Source: Nitrospira sp. CR1.3 (GTDB taxonomy: Bacteria; Nitrospirota; Nitrospiria; Nitrospirales; Nitrospiraceae). From it: a DNA stretch of 64,000 nt. Under the pieces are notes generated by a model that was not told the DNA's origin, did no database searches, and saw only the letters and a program-made list of their open reading frames with translations. The position numbers and the translations under genes were made by a program. The stretch's first letter is position 1. Each line of letters starts with the position of its first letter. The stretch spans positions 42,408-106,407 of the forward strand of contig WIAH01000013.1 of NCBI GenBank assembly GCA_014055525.1. The letters are read 5' to 3'. This document shows, one piece after another, positions 27,167 through 36,067 of the stretch.

Positions 27167-28189
27167 TCAGAAGGGCACAGGATTCGGACGGACCATCAAG
27201 CGGCCGACTGCCGACATCACATCATCGATCGAAATCAACTTCATGCAATTCTGTTCACCCCGCTCACAGGTCGGATGAAAGCAGGCGCGGCAATCCAGGC
27301 CCTTGTAGATCACTTCCATGCGCTTCCCTCGTGGTCCCCATTCGGCAGGGGTCGAAGGACCGAAGAGGGCAACCAACGGTGTGCCCATCGCTGCGGCAAC
27401 ATGCATGGCGCCGCTGTCATTTCCGACAAACAGCGCTGATCGCTTCAGCACTGCCGCGAAGGTCCTCATGTCCGAGAGCCCGGCCATGCTGATCGGATGG
27501 CTCTTCGCAACTCGTCTGATACGTAGCGCAAGATCGTCCTCTTGAAGGCTCCCGCCGATCAGAACCTGGCAACCATGTTCGGCCGAGATCCGGTCGGCCA
27601 GCTCGGCGAATCGTTCGGCAGGCCAAGCCTTGAACCAGTAGCGCGCACCTGGTTGGAGCACCGCGATCGGCCTGTTCTCCTGAATGCCGAGCCGTCTCAG
27701 GAGTTGTTCGGCGCGTTGTTCATCATGCGGTGTCAGCCACAGCCGTGGCATCCTGTCTCCTTCAAGGATTCCCAATGGTTTCAACGCCGCGAGATCCCGC
27801 TCGACGCGATGATCTGATGATTCACTGCGGACGACGGCGGTATAGCAGCGCCCCCTCCAACGTTGTTCGGCATTGAATCCGATGCGAAGCGGGGCCCGCG
27901 TCACCCAGGTCAGGAATGCCGAGCGGTCCGCATCTGTCAAATCGATCACCACATCGAACCGCCTTCGTCGAAGATCAGAGAGAAAATGCCACTGGGCGAC
28001 AAGCGATCTCCTGTCCAGCAGAAGAATTTCATCCACATTCGGATTGCCCGCGACCATGGCCTCCGTCCCGCGATTGACGACGACCGACAGCCGAGCGGCG
28101 GGATACGCAACCTTCAGGGCCTGCAGGGTCGGCGTGGCGAGAAGCACGTCTCCGAGATACCGCAATTTGATGACAAGGATGCTCTTCAT
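27167..28189 (-). CDS. Glycosyltransferase family 9, heptosyltransferase-like
   Basis: The protein is 340 residues from ATG 28189. The N-terminus, LVIKLRYLGDVLLATPTLQAL, is the GT9 signature. VLQPGARYWFKAWPAERFAELA near 177 and FVGNDSGAMHVAAAMGTPLVALFGPSTP near 253 are the donor ADP-heptose binding blocks. The sequence resembles WaaQ/WaaF-type enzymes that add heptose to the LPS core; which one is not clear. An earlier ATG at 28204 would overlap the GT4 gene, so the later one is preferred. Confidence 0.85.
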   Translation of the reverse strand: MKSILVIKLRYLGDVLLATPTLQALKVAYPAARLSVVVNRGTEAMVAGNPNVDEILLLDRRSLVAQWHFLSDLRRRRFDVVIDLTDADRSAFLTWVTRAPLRIGFNAEQRWRGRCYTAVVRSESSDHRVERDLAALKPLGILEGDRMPRLWLTPHDEQRAEQLLRRLGIQENRPIAVLQPGARYWFKAWPAERFAELADRISAEHGCQVLIGGSLQEDDLALRIRRVAKSHPISMAGLSDMRTFAAVLKRSALFVGNDSGAMHVAAAMGTPLVALFGPSTPAEWGPRGKRMEVIYKGLDCRACFHPTCERGEQNCMKLISIDDVMSAVGRLMVRPNPVPF

Positions 28190-28190
28190 T

Positions 28191-29300
28191 TCAGCCTGCT
28201 TCACAGAGCTCTCGATAGAGTTCCAGCGTCTGGGACGCAGCCTCTCGCCAGGTAAACAGCTTCGCCCGGGCCAGCCCTTTCGCCTTCAGCGACGTTCGTA
28301 GCGACTCGTTCTCCATGACCCTGACCATCGCCTCCCCCAGCGCGCGGGCGTCGCTTGGATCGACCAGCACTGCCGCGTCGCCGGCGACTTCAACCAACGC
28401 GGTCGTCTGCGACGTGATGACCGGAGCCCCGCAAGCCATGGCTTCGAGAACCGGCATGCCGAATCCCTCGTAGAGCGACGGGAAGACGAACAGATCGGCA
28501 TAGGTGTACAAGAGCTGAAGGTCTGCTTTGGATAGACGTCCCGGACAGATCACTAAATCGCTCACACCGCAAGATTTCGCCGTGTCTTGGTATGACCCGA
28601 ACGGGTGGATCGTCGACCCCACCAGGAGCAAGACTCTCCCTGCGAGCTGTCGACGAACCAGCGCAGCGCCTTCAAGAAACCGCCGATGGTTCTTGCGGGG
28701 ATCCGCTCCGCCGACGAACAGAATAAAGGGCTTGGCGGGAAGTCCGATCCGCTTCCGCAACAGGTCCATCGCGGAGTCATCCTGTCGCGCAAGAAAATTA
28801 TCGGCCACACCGTTTGAAATGACCGCAATCCGCTCCGGCGATAATGCGTACAGGTCGACGAGTTCCCTGGCGGAGAAATTGGATACGGTGATGACTTTTC
28901 GGGCGCGGCGCGCCGTCCGCCTGGTCTTGATCGACGACAACTTCTGCCCGAGCATTTTCGTCGAATACTCCGGGAATCGTTCAAGCCACAGGTCATGGAT
29001 CGTCACGATTCCGCCCTGCCGTCCGGTCGTGTGCATTTTGAAGTTAGTCCCATGGTAGAGATCCAACCGATCGGTTCTCCCGCGCCATCGCATCGCCCAC
29101 TTGGGCGCTTCGATCCAACTCATCCGCCCGTCCGCCTTCCACGAGCGGACATCCTCAGGGAGCGCTGATCCGGGACGGAGGTACCCGATGATCTCGACCT
29201 TGTGCGGAAGCTCCAGCATGGCCTGCAGCAAGTAGTAGGTATGCCAGCCCACGCCTCCCCTGTCGCCGATGATCGGACTGGCATCAATGCCGATTCGCAT
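28191..29300 (-). CDS. Glycosyltransferase family 4
   Basis: The protein is 369 residues. The glycine loop is DRGGVGWHTYYLLQAM near residue 13. The donor block is FPSLYEGFGMPVLEAMACGAPVITS near 273, with the E-x7-E pair. VGGADPRKNHRRFLEG (near 183) is typical of the mannosyltransferase-like branch of GT4. Acceptor and donor are not known. It is the second in a run of LPS-chain glycosyltransferases from 27 to 34 kb. Confidence 0.9.
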   Translation of the reverse strand: MRIGIDASPIIGDRGGVGWHTYYLLQAMLELPHKVEIIGYLRPGSALPEDVRSWKADGRMSWIEAPKWAMRWRGRTDRLDLYHGTNFKMHTTGRQGGIVTIHDLWLERFPEYSTKMLGQKLSSIKTRRTARRARKVITVSNFSARELVDLYALSPERIAVISNGVADNFLARQDDSAMDLLRKRIGLPAKPFILFVGGADPRKNHRRFLEGAALVRRQLAGRVLLLVGSTIHPFGSYQDTAKSCGVSDLVICPGRLSKADLQLLYTYADLFVFPSLYEGFGMPVLEAMACGAPVITSQTTALVEVAGDAAVLVDPSDARALGEAMVRVMENESLRTSLKAKGLARAKLFTWREAASQTLELYRELCEAG

Positions 29301-29301
29301 T

Positions 29302-30435
29302 TTATCGAGGCCGCCTCCTGACGAGAACGTCGCGGTAGACCCGTTCGATTCCCGCCACCGTGTTCTTCAAATCGAACCGTTCACGCGCACGAGTCACTCC
29401 CATTGATCCCATCCGCTCGCGACGCGACCGGTCGTGGAGAAGTGAAAGAACGGCCCGGCTCAGCCCGGTTGCATCTCCGGAAGAGACCAGCAGACCTGTC
29501 TCACCGTCAGCCACCACTTCGGGAAGCCCGCCCACGCCGGTCGCCACAACGGCCTTTCCCATGGCCATGGCCTCCACCGCGGCGAGTCCGAATCCCTCAT
29601 TAAACGAGGGCTGAACATAAAGATCCATCGCCGCCAGATAGGGCCACACTGGATCCTGAAAGCCGACCAGATGGACTCGTGCCGCCAGGCCTCGGTCCGC
29701 GCAGAGTTGCCGCAGCCGCTCTCTGTAGACATCCGATCCACCGCCGACAATCATGTAGTGGGCCGAAGGGACCTGTTCGACCACCGCCGGCAGCGCCTCG
29801 ATCATGACTTCGTACCCCTTGATCGCCAGGAGATTCGCAACGGTTCCGATTAAGAGCGCATTCGAAGGTATGTCGTGCTTGTTTCGGATATGTTCTCCGT
29901 CGTGCGGACCGGAGCAGGCAGTGAGATCGACGCCGCTGTACAGCGTTTCAACCCGTTCCGGCGGCACCCCACCCTGCTCAAGCGCGCCCTGTACCTGACG
30001 GGATACCGCCAAGACATAGTCCACTCGATCAAGCGCGTAGGCTTGCGCTTTCTCCGGCTTCATCGCTTGCCTGACGTGCGCGATGACCGGTGGCGCCCTG
30101 TGCTTCATGCTCTTCGCAGCGCAGACCGTGTGAGGCACCCACCAGAGATCGTTCACATGAACCAGCGCCGGCTCGGCTTCCTCCAGCAGGGTGCTGAGTC
30201 GCCTGCAGGCGGCATAGCGAGAAAACAGAGACGAGAGTTTTCTCCAGGGCGGCAGGGTGACGGGAGAGACGGGAATGTTCAGCGCGGCGACGGATGCCCG
30301 GAAGGGGCCTCGTTCGAGACAGGCCATCCTCGGATTCCACGCCTCTCGATCGAGCTCGCGCAGGAGCAGCAACAGATCGTGCTCTGCCCCTCCGATTGTT
30401 CCCATCCCATGGACGTAGAGGATCGACCGTGCCAC
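29302..30435 (-). CDS. Glycosyltransferase family 4
   Basis: The protein is 377 residues, starting at a GTG (VARSILYVHGMGTIGGAE). The GTG overlaps the preceding TAG by one base (TAGTG), a common coupled start; the longer frame from 30480 would overlap the GT2 gene. The glycine loop IGGAEHDLLLLL and donor block FVQPSFNEGFGLAAVEAMAMGKAV give a standard GT4 pattern with two Glu. Substrates are unknown. Confidence 0.88.
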   Translation of the reverse strand: MARSILYVHGMGTIGGAEHDLLLLLRELDREAWNPRMACLERGPFRASVAALNIPVSPVTLPPWRKLSSLFSRYAACRRLSTLLEEAEPALVHVNDLWWVPHTVCAAKSMKHRAPPVIAHVRQAMKPEKAQAYALDRVDYVLAVSRQVQGALEQGGVPPERVETLYSGVDLTACSGPHDGEHIRNKHDIPSNALLIGTVANLLAIKGYEVMIEALPAVVEQVPSAHYMIVGGGSDVYRERLRQLCADRGLAARVHLVGFQDPVWPYLAAMDLYVQPSFNEGFGLAAVEAMAMGKAVVATGVGGLPEVVADGETGLLVSSGDATGLSRAVLSLLHDRSRRERMGSMGVTRARERFDLKNTVAGIERVYRDVLVRRRPR

Positions 30436-31211
30436 TACCGCGCATCCGGGTGAGAGTTCGTCCGTTCGGTCATAGTCCACAACTTCGCATACTTCACAAA
30501 CGTGTACATGCTGGCGAATGTAGAGACGATGAGCCCGCGCACTCCGTCACGCAATCCTTGCTTGAGCACATAGGTTTTCACGAACACGACCGGAGGACGA
30601 ATGAGCAGATCTGCGACGTTGACGCGCTGGACGGACTTGGCCTTTTCCTCCGCGGCTAGAGTCGTGTACAGGCCGAATTTTCTGAAATGATCTCGGATCG
30701 AGCGCTCGGTGTGGTGATCGAGCGGACTGTCCAACGTGCCGATCTCTCCCTCGACCATCAGATTCTCATGCACCGCAGCCTCGTTATACTTGGCGCTGCC
30801 CCTCCGGAACAACCGGATCTGATAGTCCGGGTAGACTCCGCCATGTCGCACCCAGGCGCCGTAGAAGAAATTCCTTCGCGGAATCCGGTAGGCGACCGGC
30901 GATCCGGAATTCCACCGGTCAAGGCAAGCCCGGATCTCACGACGGAGGTCGTCGGTGACCCGCTCATCTGCGTCGAGTATCAGTATCCATTCCGATTGGG
31001 CCTGCGCCATGCCGAAATTTTTCTGCTGCCCGAATCCGGGCCAGGGCCTGACAAGGACTTTCGCTCCCTCGGATTGTGCCAGCTCTACCGTGCGATCCCG
31101 GCTTTCCGCATCGACAACCAGCCGTTCTGTCGCCCATTGCACGGACCGCAGACAGTCCTGAATATTCGCTTCCTCGTTCTTGGTGATGATCAGACAGGTC
31201 AAGGCGGACAC
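30435..31211 (-). CDS. Glycosyltransferase family 2, WaaE/KdtX-like
   Basis: The protein is 258 residues from GTG 31211, with an AAAGGA ribosome-binding site upstream. LTCLIITKNEEANIQDCL is the GT-A start, and ILILDADERVT near 85 gives the D-x-D. QQKNFGMAQAQSEWIL and RRNFFYGAWVRHGG, then PDYQIRLFRRG, are features of LPS-core beta-glycosyltransferases of the WaaE type. It may add the first hexose to heptose or Kdo (inference). The longer ORF start at 31316 is unlikely. Confidence 0.85.
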   Translation of the reverse strand: MSALTCLIITKNEEANIQDCLRSVQWATERLVVDAESRDRTVELAQSEGAKVLVRPWPGFGQQKNFGMAQAQSEWILILDADERVTDDLRREIRACLDRWNSGSPVAYRIPRRNFFYGAWVRHGGVYPDYQIRLFRRGSAKYNEAAVHENLMVEGEIGTLDSPLDHHTERSIRDHFRKFGLYTTLAAEEKAKSVQRVNVADLLIRPPVVFVKTYVLKQGLRDGVRGLIVSTFASMYTFVKYAKLWTMTERTNSHPDAR

Positions 31212-31222
31212 GACCGTTTCCT

Positions 31223-32233
31223 TTACAATTGAGTCAGGCGGGACCTCAACTGCGAGGGGCCGAGCAGAGCGAACTTTTTTCGATACTGTTCGACCACGCG
31301 CCGAGGCTGAACCCATGACCTTCTCCAGGCGCTGGCGCGATCAAGCTCCTGAATCAGTTTCTTTAACGGCTTGATCACGCGCCGGCTGAAAGATCCGCCG
31401 AAAGAAGCCTGCGAGAATTCTTCCGGTTTGCACCACAGTCGCGTCTGCTCGGCCTTGTCCCATTTCTGATCGATCGACCAGCGCTCATGGGTACAGGCAA
31501 AGGGTTCCCGCTTGCTCTTGATCGTGGCGCGGATGAAGTGATGCACGAACGTCGCCCCCACGACCATGCAACGATGCACGTCTCCCGTCGTGAGTTCCCG
31601 TTTTCGCAATGTATAGTAGAGATCCCAGTCCGCGGCCTGCACCCGTTGATCGAGTCCGCCTATCCTTTCAAAGGTTGATCGTCGAATCATCACACAGGAC
31701 CCGACAATGCCTTCGAACAGCTGGTCCGCAAAGGCTCGATGGACTTCGCCGCAATAGAGGTCCCAGTCCCCATACATGGCCTGCACCATCGTGCGCAGCT
31801 GGTCGACCGGCTTTCCGCTGGACAGCCGTCCCTGCCCGATCGCGGCCCAGCGGCCCTGCATCCAATCGGTCAGGGCCGCGGTCGGCATCATTTCCAGTCC
31901 CAACGGCGAGGCGGCATCTAATCGATGCCGCTCCATCACGTCGATCAGCCGGCCGTTCCAGCCCGGCGCCACATAGAGATCGTTGTTGATATGGCACAGA
32001 AAGTCGCCCTGCGCGACGCGAGAACCGAGGTTCATGGACTCCGGGTAGCAGAGGTTTATCCCGTTGCGAAGGACGCGACAGCCGTTCGACTCAAAAAACT
32101 CGGCGGAGCCGTCCGTGGAATGGTTGTCGATGACGATTACTTCGTAGGGTCCCGTCGTATACCTCTTCACGCCCTCAAGGAAGAGCTGGTTATGACCGAG
32201 CTGGTTGTGAACGGCAACGACGATGCTCAGCAT
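31223..32233 (-). CDS. Glycosyltransferase family 2
   Basis: The protein is 336 residues. It starts MLSIVVAVHNQLGHNQLFLEGV, with VIDNHSTDGSAEFF near 34 and CHINNDLYVAPGWNGRLIDVM near 73, an N-N-D variant of the D-x-D motif typical of rhamnosyl- and related GT2 enzymes. A C-terminal basic extension (about 260-336) is not a recognisable domain. It lies among other core/O-chain glycosyltransferases. Confidence 0.85.
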   Translation of the reverse strand: MLSIVVAVHNQLGHNQLFLEGVKRYTTGPYEVIVIDNHSTDGSAEFFESNGCRVLRNGINLCYPESMNLGSRVAQGDFLCHINNDLYVAPGWNGRLIDVMERHRLDAASPLGLEMMPTAALTDWMQGRWAAIGQGRLSSGKPVDQLRTMVQAMYGDWDLYCGEVHRAFADQLFEGIVGSCVMIRRSTFERIGGLDQRVQAADWDLYYTLRKRELTTGDVHRCMVVGATFVHHFIRATIKSKREPFACTHERWSIDQKWDKAEQTRLWCKPEEFSQASFGGSFSRRVIKPLKKLIQELDRASAWRRSWVQPRRVVEQYRKKFALLGPSQLRSRLTQL

Positions 32234-32257
32234 GCGCGCAAATTGATCCGTACGATT

Positions 32258-33103
32258 CTAGCCTCGAAATCCCCGTCTCAAGATCTCCCGATAGAACCGT
32301 GCGTTCAGCCACCGATTCCTGCGATCGGCCCAGCGATGTGACGCCTCGACTCGAGCCTTCATCACGGCCGGATGACGACCGGAAAAGCCCTTCAAAACGG
32401 CATAGTCGTCAAACCGAAACGCGTCTTGCCGGTAGAGACCTGCCTGATCGGCGGGAGGGCTGTCGCCGTGATGGCGGCTGATCTGATCCCTGACCTTCTC
32501 CAACATGATCTTGGGATCTTTGACCCATCCATAATGAAAGATCCTCGCTCCGGACGAGGCCAGCCACTCCTTCGGCCCGCTTTGCAGATACTGTTGAGTC
32601 GGCTTGAAGTGAAACCCGACTGCGTCTCCACAGGATTCCACTTCCCCGTTGTTTCGAATGACACGGACGGCCTTGTGGTAGAACCAGGGGTTCGTCGACC
32701 AATAGTCTGCCACGAAATGGAGATACCGGAAGAGCAATCCTTTAACCACCGTATTGTCGAGCTGGCGCCGCATGGCATCGCGAAGAACGGGCAGGTCATC
32801 TTCATGCATGACTTCGTCTGCTTGCATGTACAACGCCCAATCACCGGTGCACCGGGCCAGCGCAATGTTGGTCTGTTGAGAATAGATCAAGCCGTCCTTC
32901 CGTAGGGTTTCATCCCATACGGATTCCACGATCTTGATTTTTAGATCGCCGATCCCTCGAATCAATTCCAGCGTCCCGTCGTCGCAGCGGCCGACATTGA
33001 CGATAAACTCGTCGCACAGCGGCAGTACCGATCGAATCGACTCCACGATCGGATAATCGTACTTCACGGCGTTGCGGCAAAACGTGAATCCGCTGATCTT
33101 CAT
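32258..33103 (-). CDS. Glycosyltransferase family 2-like protein
   Basis: The protein is 281 residues from ATG 33103. ISGFTFCRNAVKYDYPIVESI is a GT2-like start, then DEFIVNVGRCDDGT and WALYMQADEVMHEDDL, with acidic residues in the D-x-D position. The family is often seen in LPS clusters, with unassigned substrates. A TTG at 33109 is an alternative start. Immediately upstream is the hairpin repeat at 33112-33212, so its transcript probably carries that hairpin in the leader. Confidence 0.8.
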   Translation of the reverse strand: MKISGFTFCRNAVKYDYPIVESIRSVLPLCDEFIVNVGRCDDGTLELIRGIGDLKIKIVESVWDETLRKDGLIYSQQTNIALARCTGDWALYMQADEVMHEDDLPVLRDAMRRQLDNTVVKGLLFRYLHFVADYWSTNPWFYHKAVRVIRNNGEVESCGDAVGFHFKPTQQYLQSGPKEWLASSGARIFHYGWVKDPKIMLEKVRDQISRHHGDSPPADQAGLYRQDAFRFDDYAVLKGFSGRHPAVMKARVEASHRWADRRNRWLNARFYREILRRGFRG

Positions 33104-33111
33104 AAACAAAT

Positions 33112-33212
33112 GTTCGTTTGGTTGATTTGGTTTGTTTGGTTCATTTGGTTCGTCTAATTGTTCCTTTCGTCAACGAAATAAACCAAACAAACAAAATGAA
33201 CCAGATAAACAT
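33112..33212. repeat. Imperfect hairpin of TTTGGTT-type tandem units
   Basis: The left arm (about 33112-33165) has units TTCGTTTGG, TTGATTTGG, TTTGTTTGG and TTCATTTGG, a period of 9 bases. The right arm (about 33172-33212) has CCAAACAAACAAAATGAACC. The arms are largely complementary, with the loop around TTTCGTCAACGAAA. It occupies nearly all of the gap between the GT2 genes at 32258 and 33216. Confidence 0.78.
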
Positions 33213-33215
33213 GGT

Positions 33216-33965
33216 TCACGTTTTCGTCAGTTCCCAGAATTTGGCGTACTTCATAAAGGTGTAGTAGCCATAAAGCCCCGAGAGAATCAACCCCGGCATT
33301 CCATCGAGAAACCCTCTCCGCTGGACATACATTTTCGCAAACGAAGCGATGGGGTGCGTCATGAGTTGATGCGGGAAGAATCGCCGGCCCTGTTCGACCA
33401 TCCGCTTGGCCATCAGATCCGAATAGCGATCCTGCTTGGCGATGTAGTGGTCGATGTCCCGAAAAGGATATTGGAGCGCCGGTCTGGAGAGGTAGCCGAC
33501 CGGGCCGTCGCAATCATAGCTTTCGTGGACCAGTTCTTCGCGATAGCGAAACCGGCTCTTCCGAAAGAGCTGCGGCTGGCGGTAATCGGGATACCAGCCG
33601 CAATGTTTGATCCATCGACCGAGAAAATAGTTCTTTCGCGGCACGAAGTAGGCGTCCGCCTTGGGACCGCGATCAAGCAGTTCCCGAATTTCTTCCCGCA
33701 GCTCCGTGGTCATCCGCTCATCGCTGTCGAGGCTGAAGACCCACTCGTGCGAGCAGTAGGCCAGCGCTTGATTGCGGAGATGGCCGAACCCGTTGAAATC
33801 GACTTGATGAACCTTGTCCGTGAACTCGCGCGCGATCGCAGCAGTCTCGTCGGTGCTGCGCGAGTCGACGACGACGAGTTCATCGGCCCATCGGATCGAT
33901 TCGAGACAGGCCCGCATGTTGGGTTCGTCGTTGTACGCGATCACATAGGCTGAAAGCTTAGACAT
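33216..33965 (-). CDS. Glycosyltransferase family 2, WaaE-like
   Basis: The protein is 249 residues. It begins KLSAYVIAYNDEPNMRACLESI, then VVVDSRSTDETAAIA and WVFSLDSDERMT near 82, a D-x-D region. PRKNYFLGRWIKHCGWYPDY matches the LPS-core GT2 group also seen at 30435. It is probably a paralogue of that gene, acting on a different acceptor. It overlaps the upstream GT9 by 8 bases. Confidence 0.84.
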   Translation of the reverse strand: MSKLSAYVIAYNDEPNMRACLESIRWADELVVVDSRSTDETAAIAREFTDKVHQVDFNGFGHLRNQALAYCSHEWVFSLDSDERMTTELREEIRELLDRGPKADAYFVPRKNYFLGRWIKHCGWYPDYRQPQLFRKSRFRYREELVHESYDCDGPVGYLSRPALQYPFRDIDHYIAKQDRYSDLMAKRMVEQGRRFFPHQLMTHPIASFAKMYVQRRGFLDGMPGLILSGLYGYYTFMKYAKFWELTKT

Positions 33966-34977
33966 GAACGACCCTCAGCGGCGACCGAGACCCGATCACC
34001 TGCGTGACATGCCGCGCAACTGATTCTACTGTCAGCCGGTCCAGGCAGTCCCAGTAGGGGCAGGCCTCATAGATGCATTTTTCGCAAGTGGGCACGTCGG
34101 GACGCAGTACGACTCCTGTCCCGAGCGGCTGCCAGCGCGTCGGGAGATTGTTCCGGCGGGGATCGAAGAGGCTCACGTTGGGCACCCCGCAGGCTGCGGC
34201 GATATGCGCGGGGCCCGTCGCGCCGGACACGACGGCATGACTCTCCGCGATCACCGCGACCAGTTCACGCACAGACAGGTTCCCCATGAGGTTCAGCACG
34301 TTTTCCGGGAGGGGCAATTTGGACAAGACCTGTTGAGCAAACTGCTCGGCCTCCGACGGACTGCCGGTCAGCACGACGCTCAGACCGCTCCGCTGCAGGC
34401 TCTCGGCCAACTCACGATAATGTTCGATGCGCCATCGCCGCGCGGCAAATCCTCCGGGGTGGAGCACGACTCTCGGAGATGGTGACTTGAGCAGGCGCGT
34501 CCCCGCCGTTCCACGTTCTTCCTCGGTGATCACAAGCTTCGGCTGGACTGCTTGACCGGGCTGCAATCCCAGCCCCTTGAGCATTCCAAGGTTGTACTCC
34601 GTTTCATGCCTGGAGAAGTCTTTCCGATGCTCATAGATCCGGCGATTCGCCAGCAGACTGTACCACCGGTAGCCCGTCGCGACGCGAATCGGCACCCGGG
34701 CGAGAAAGGCGGCCCACATCAAACGCCGGAACGGCTTGAGAAAGACTGCCGCATCGACGCCGCGCCTGAACAATGAGGTGAGCTCATGCAGCGATTCGCG
34801 GCCGGTCACGGTCCAGATATCGTCGAGATCCGGATGATACTGAAGCACCGGAGCGGCATATTCGCTTGAAAGGAAGGTCACCCGAGTCTTCGGCATGAGC
34901 CGGCGCAGCGCCGTCGCGACCGGCAGACAGAGGATTTCGTCTCCGATCCCGTCCGGACGGACCAATAAGACATTCAT
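33958..34977 (-). CDS. Glycosyltransferase family 9, heptosyltransferase-like
   Basis: The protein is 339 residues. VLLVRPDGIGDEILCLPVATAL is the GT9 start. LHPGGFAARRWRIEHYRELA near 170 and VSGATGPAHIAAACGVPNVSLFDPRRN near 252 are donor-binding blocks. CEKCIYEACPYWDCLDRLT near the C-terminus is a cysteine cluster often present in heptosyltransferases of this branch. Its position beside other GT9 genes points to LPS core heptose addition. Confidence 0.85.
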   Translation of the reverse strand: MNVLLVRPDGIGDEILCLPVATALRRLMPKTRVTFLSSEYAAPVLQYHPDLDDIWTVTGRESLHELTSLFRRGVDAAVFLKPFRRLMWAAFLARVPIRVATGYRWYSLLANRRIYEHRKDFSRHETEYNLGMLKGLGLQPGQAVQPKLVITEEERGTAGTRLLKSPSPRVVLHPGGFAARRWRIEHYRELAESLQRSGLSVVLTGSPSEAEQFAQQVLSKLPLPENVLNLMGNLSVRELVAVIAESHAVVSGATGPAHIAAACGVPNVSLFDPRRNNLPTRWQPLGTGVVLRPDVPTCEKCIYEACPYWDCLDRLTVESVARHVTQVIGSRSPLRVVHV

Positions 34978-36008
34978 CGGGACGCCACACGTGAAATCAG
35001 TTGTGCGCGGACAGCAGCCATCACCTGCTCGGGCGATACTTTATGCAAACATTCCAGCGTCACAGGATTCCGGCAGGACCGGCTGAAACAGGGGCTGCAT
35101 GGGACCTGTCCCGTTAAGACACGATGCCCCGCGCCGTAGGGACCGGTTCTTGTCGCGCTGGTCGGACCGAAGAGCGCCACGACCGGGGTTCCGACCGCCG
35201 CGGCAATATGCATGGGGCCGGAGTCGTTGGTGATAAACAGCCTGGCCTTGTGGAGGAGGGCGGGCAACAAGCCGACGGTCGTGGCGCCGGTCATGTCGAT
35301 GGCCGAAGTCTTCATCAGCGCTTTCACCGCCGCCACATCGCCTTGCTCATCCGGACCTCCGATGAACACAACCGCGCCAAGACCGGCATCTTGTATGAGA
35401 TCCGCGGCGGCGGCAAACGAGGCGGCGGGCCATCGCTTGGTTGGCCATCGGGCCGACACATTGATCGCCACCCAGTTCGCTCCAGGCGTAAGGCCAGCCT
35501 GATTGAGCAGACGATCGACTTCCTCGCGATCGGATTGGCGGATACGGAACCGGAACTCCGGTTTTTCACCTATGCCTGCCCCCAGGGCCTGAGCCACTGA
35601 CAGGTAGCGATCCACCGCATGGATTTCGACCGTCGGAACTGAGACGCGACGCGTATAAAACCAGGGACTGCCTTCACGCGCATTGGCGAAACCGACTCGA
35701 TGAGGCGCGCCGCATATCCATCCCATCGCCGCACTCCGAAACAGCCCCTGCAAATCGATCGCGACGTCGAAGCGCTGCTCTCGCAGCCCCGGCACTTCTG
35801 AGAGCCATCCTCCCAGACCCGGTGCGAGGGGCCACACCCGGTCGACACCCTCGATCCGCTCGACCAGATCAGACCACTGCCGCTTGACCAACCATGTGAT
35901 CGTCGCGGATGGATGAGCCAGGCGGATCGCCAGGAGGGCAGGCATCGCGTGAACGATATCCCCGAGCGAACTGGGTTTGATGAAGAGTATCCGACGGTAG
36001 TCCGGCAT
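34974..36008 (-). CDS. Lipopolysaccharide heptosyltransferase, WaaC-like (GT9)
   Basis: The protein is 344 residues. ILFIKPSSLGDIVHAMPALLAI resembles heptosyltransferase I, which adds the first L-glycero-D-manno-heptose to Kdo2-lipid A. AINVSARWPTKRWPAASFAAAA and FITNDSGPMHIAAAVGTPVVALFGPTSA are the donor blocks, and CSPCFSRSCRNPVTLECL is the C-terminal cysteine cluster. It overlaps the next GT9 by 4 bases. The WaaC role is inferred from the N-terminal motif. Confidence 0.82.
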   Translation of the reverse strand: MPDYRRILFIKPSSLGDIVHAMPALLAIRLAHPSATITWLVKRQWSDLVERIEGVDRVWPLAPGLGGWLSEVPGLREQRFDVAIDLQGLFRSAAMGWICGAPHRVGFANAREGSPWFYTRRVSVPTVEIHAVDRYLSVAQALGAGIGEKPEFRFRIRQSDREEVDRLLNQAGLTPGANWVAINVSARWPTKRWPAASFAAAADLIQDAGLGAVVFIGGPDEQGDVAAVKALMKTSAIDMTGATTVGLLPALLHKARLFITNDSGPMHIAAAVGTPVVALFGPTSATRTGPYGAGHRVLTGQVPCSPCFSRSCRNPVTLECLHKVSPEQVMAAVRAQLISRVASR

Positions 36009-36067
36009 GATGCATGCTGCGAGCTAGTTGCGCGCGCGACTGGCGAGACAAGCGAGATCCGTAAACC

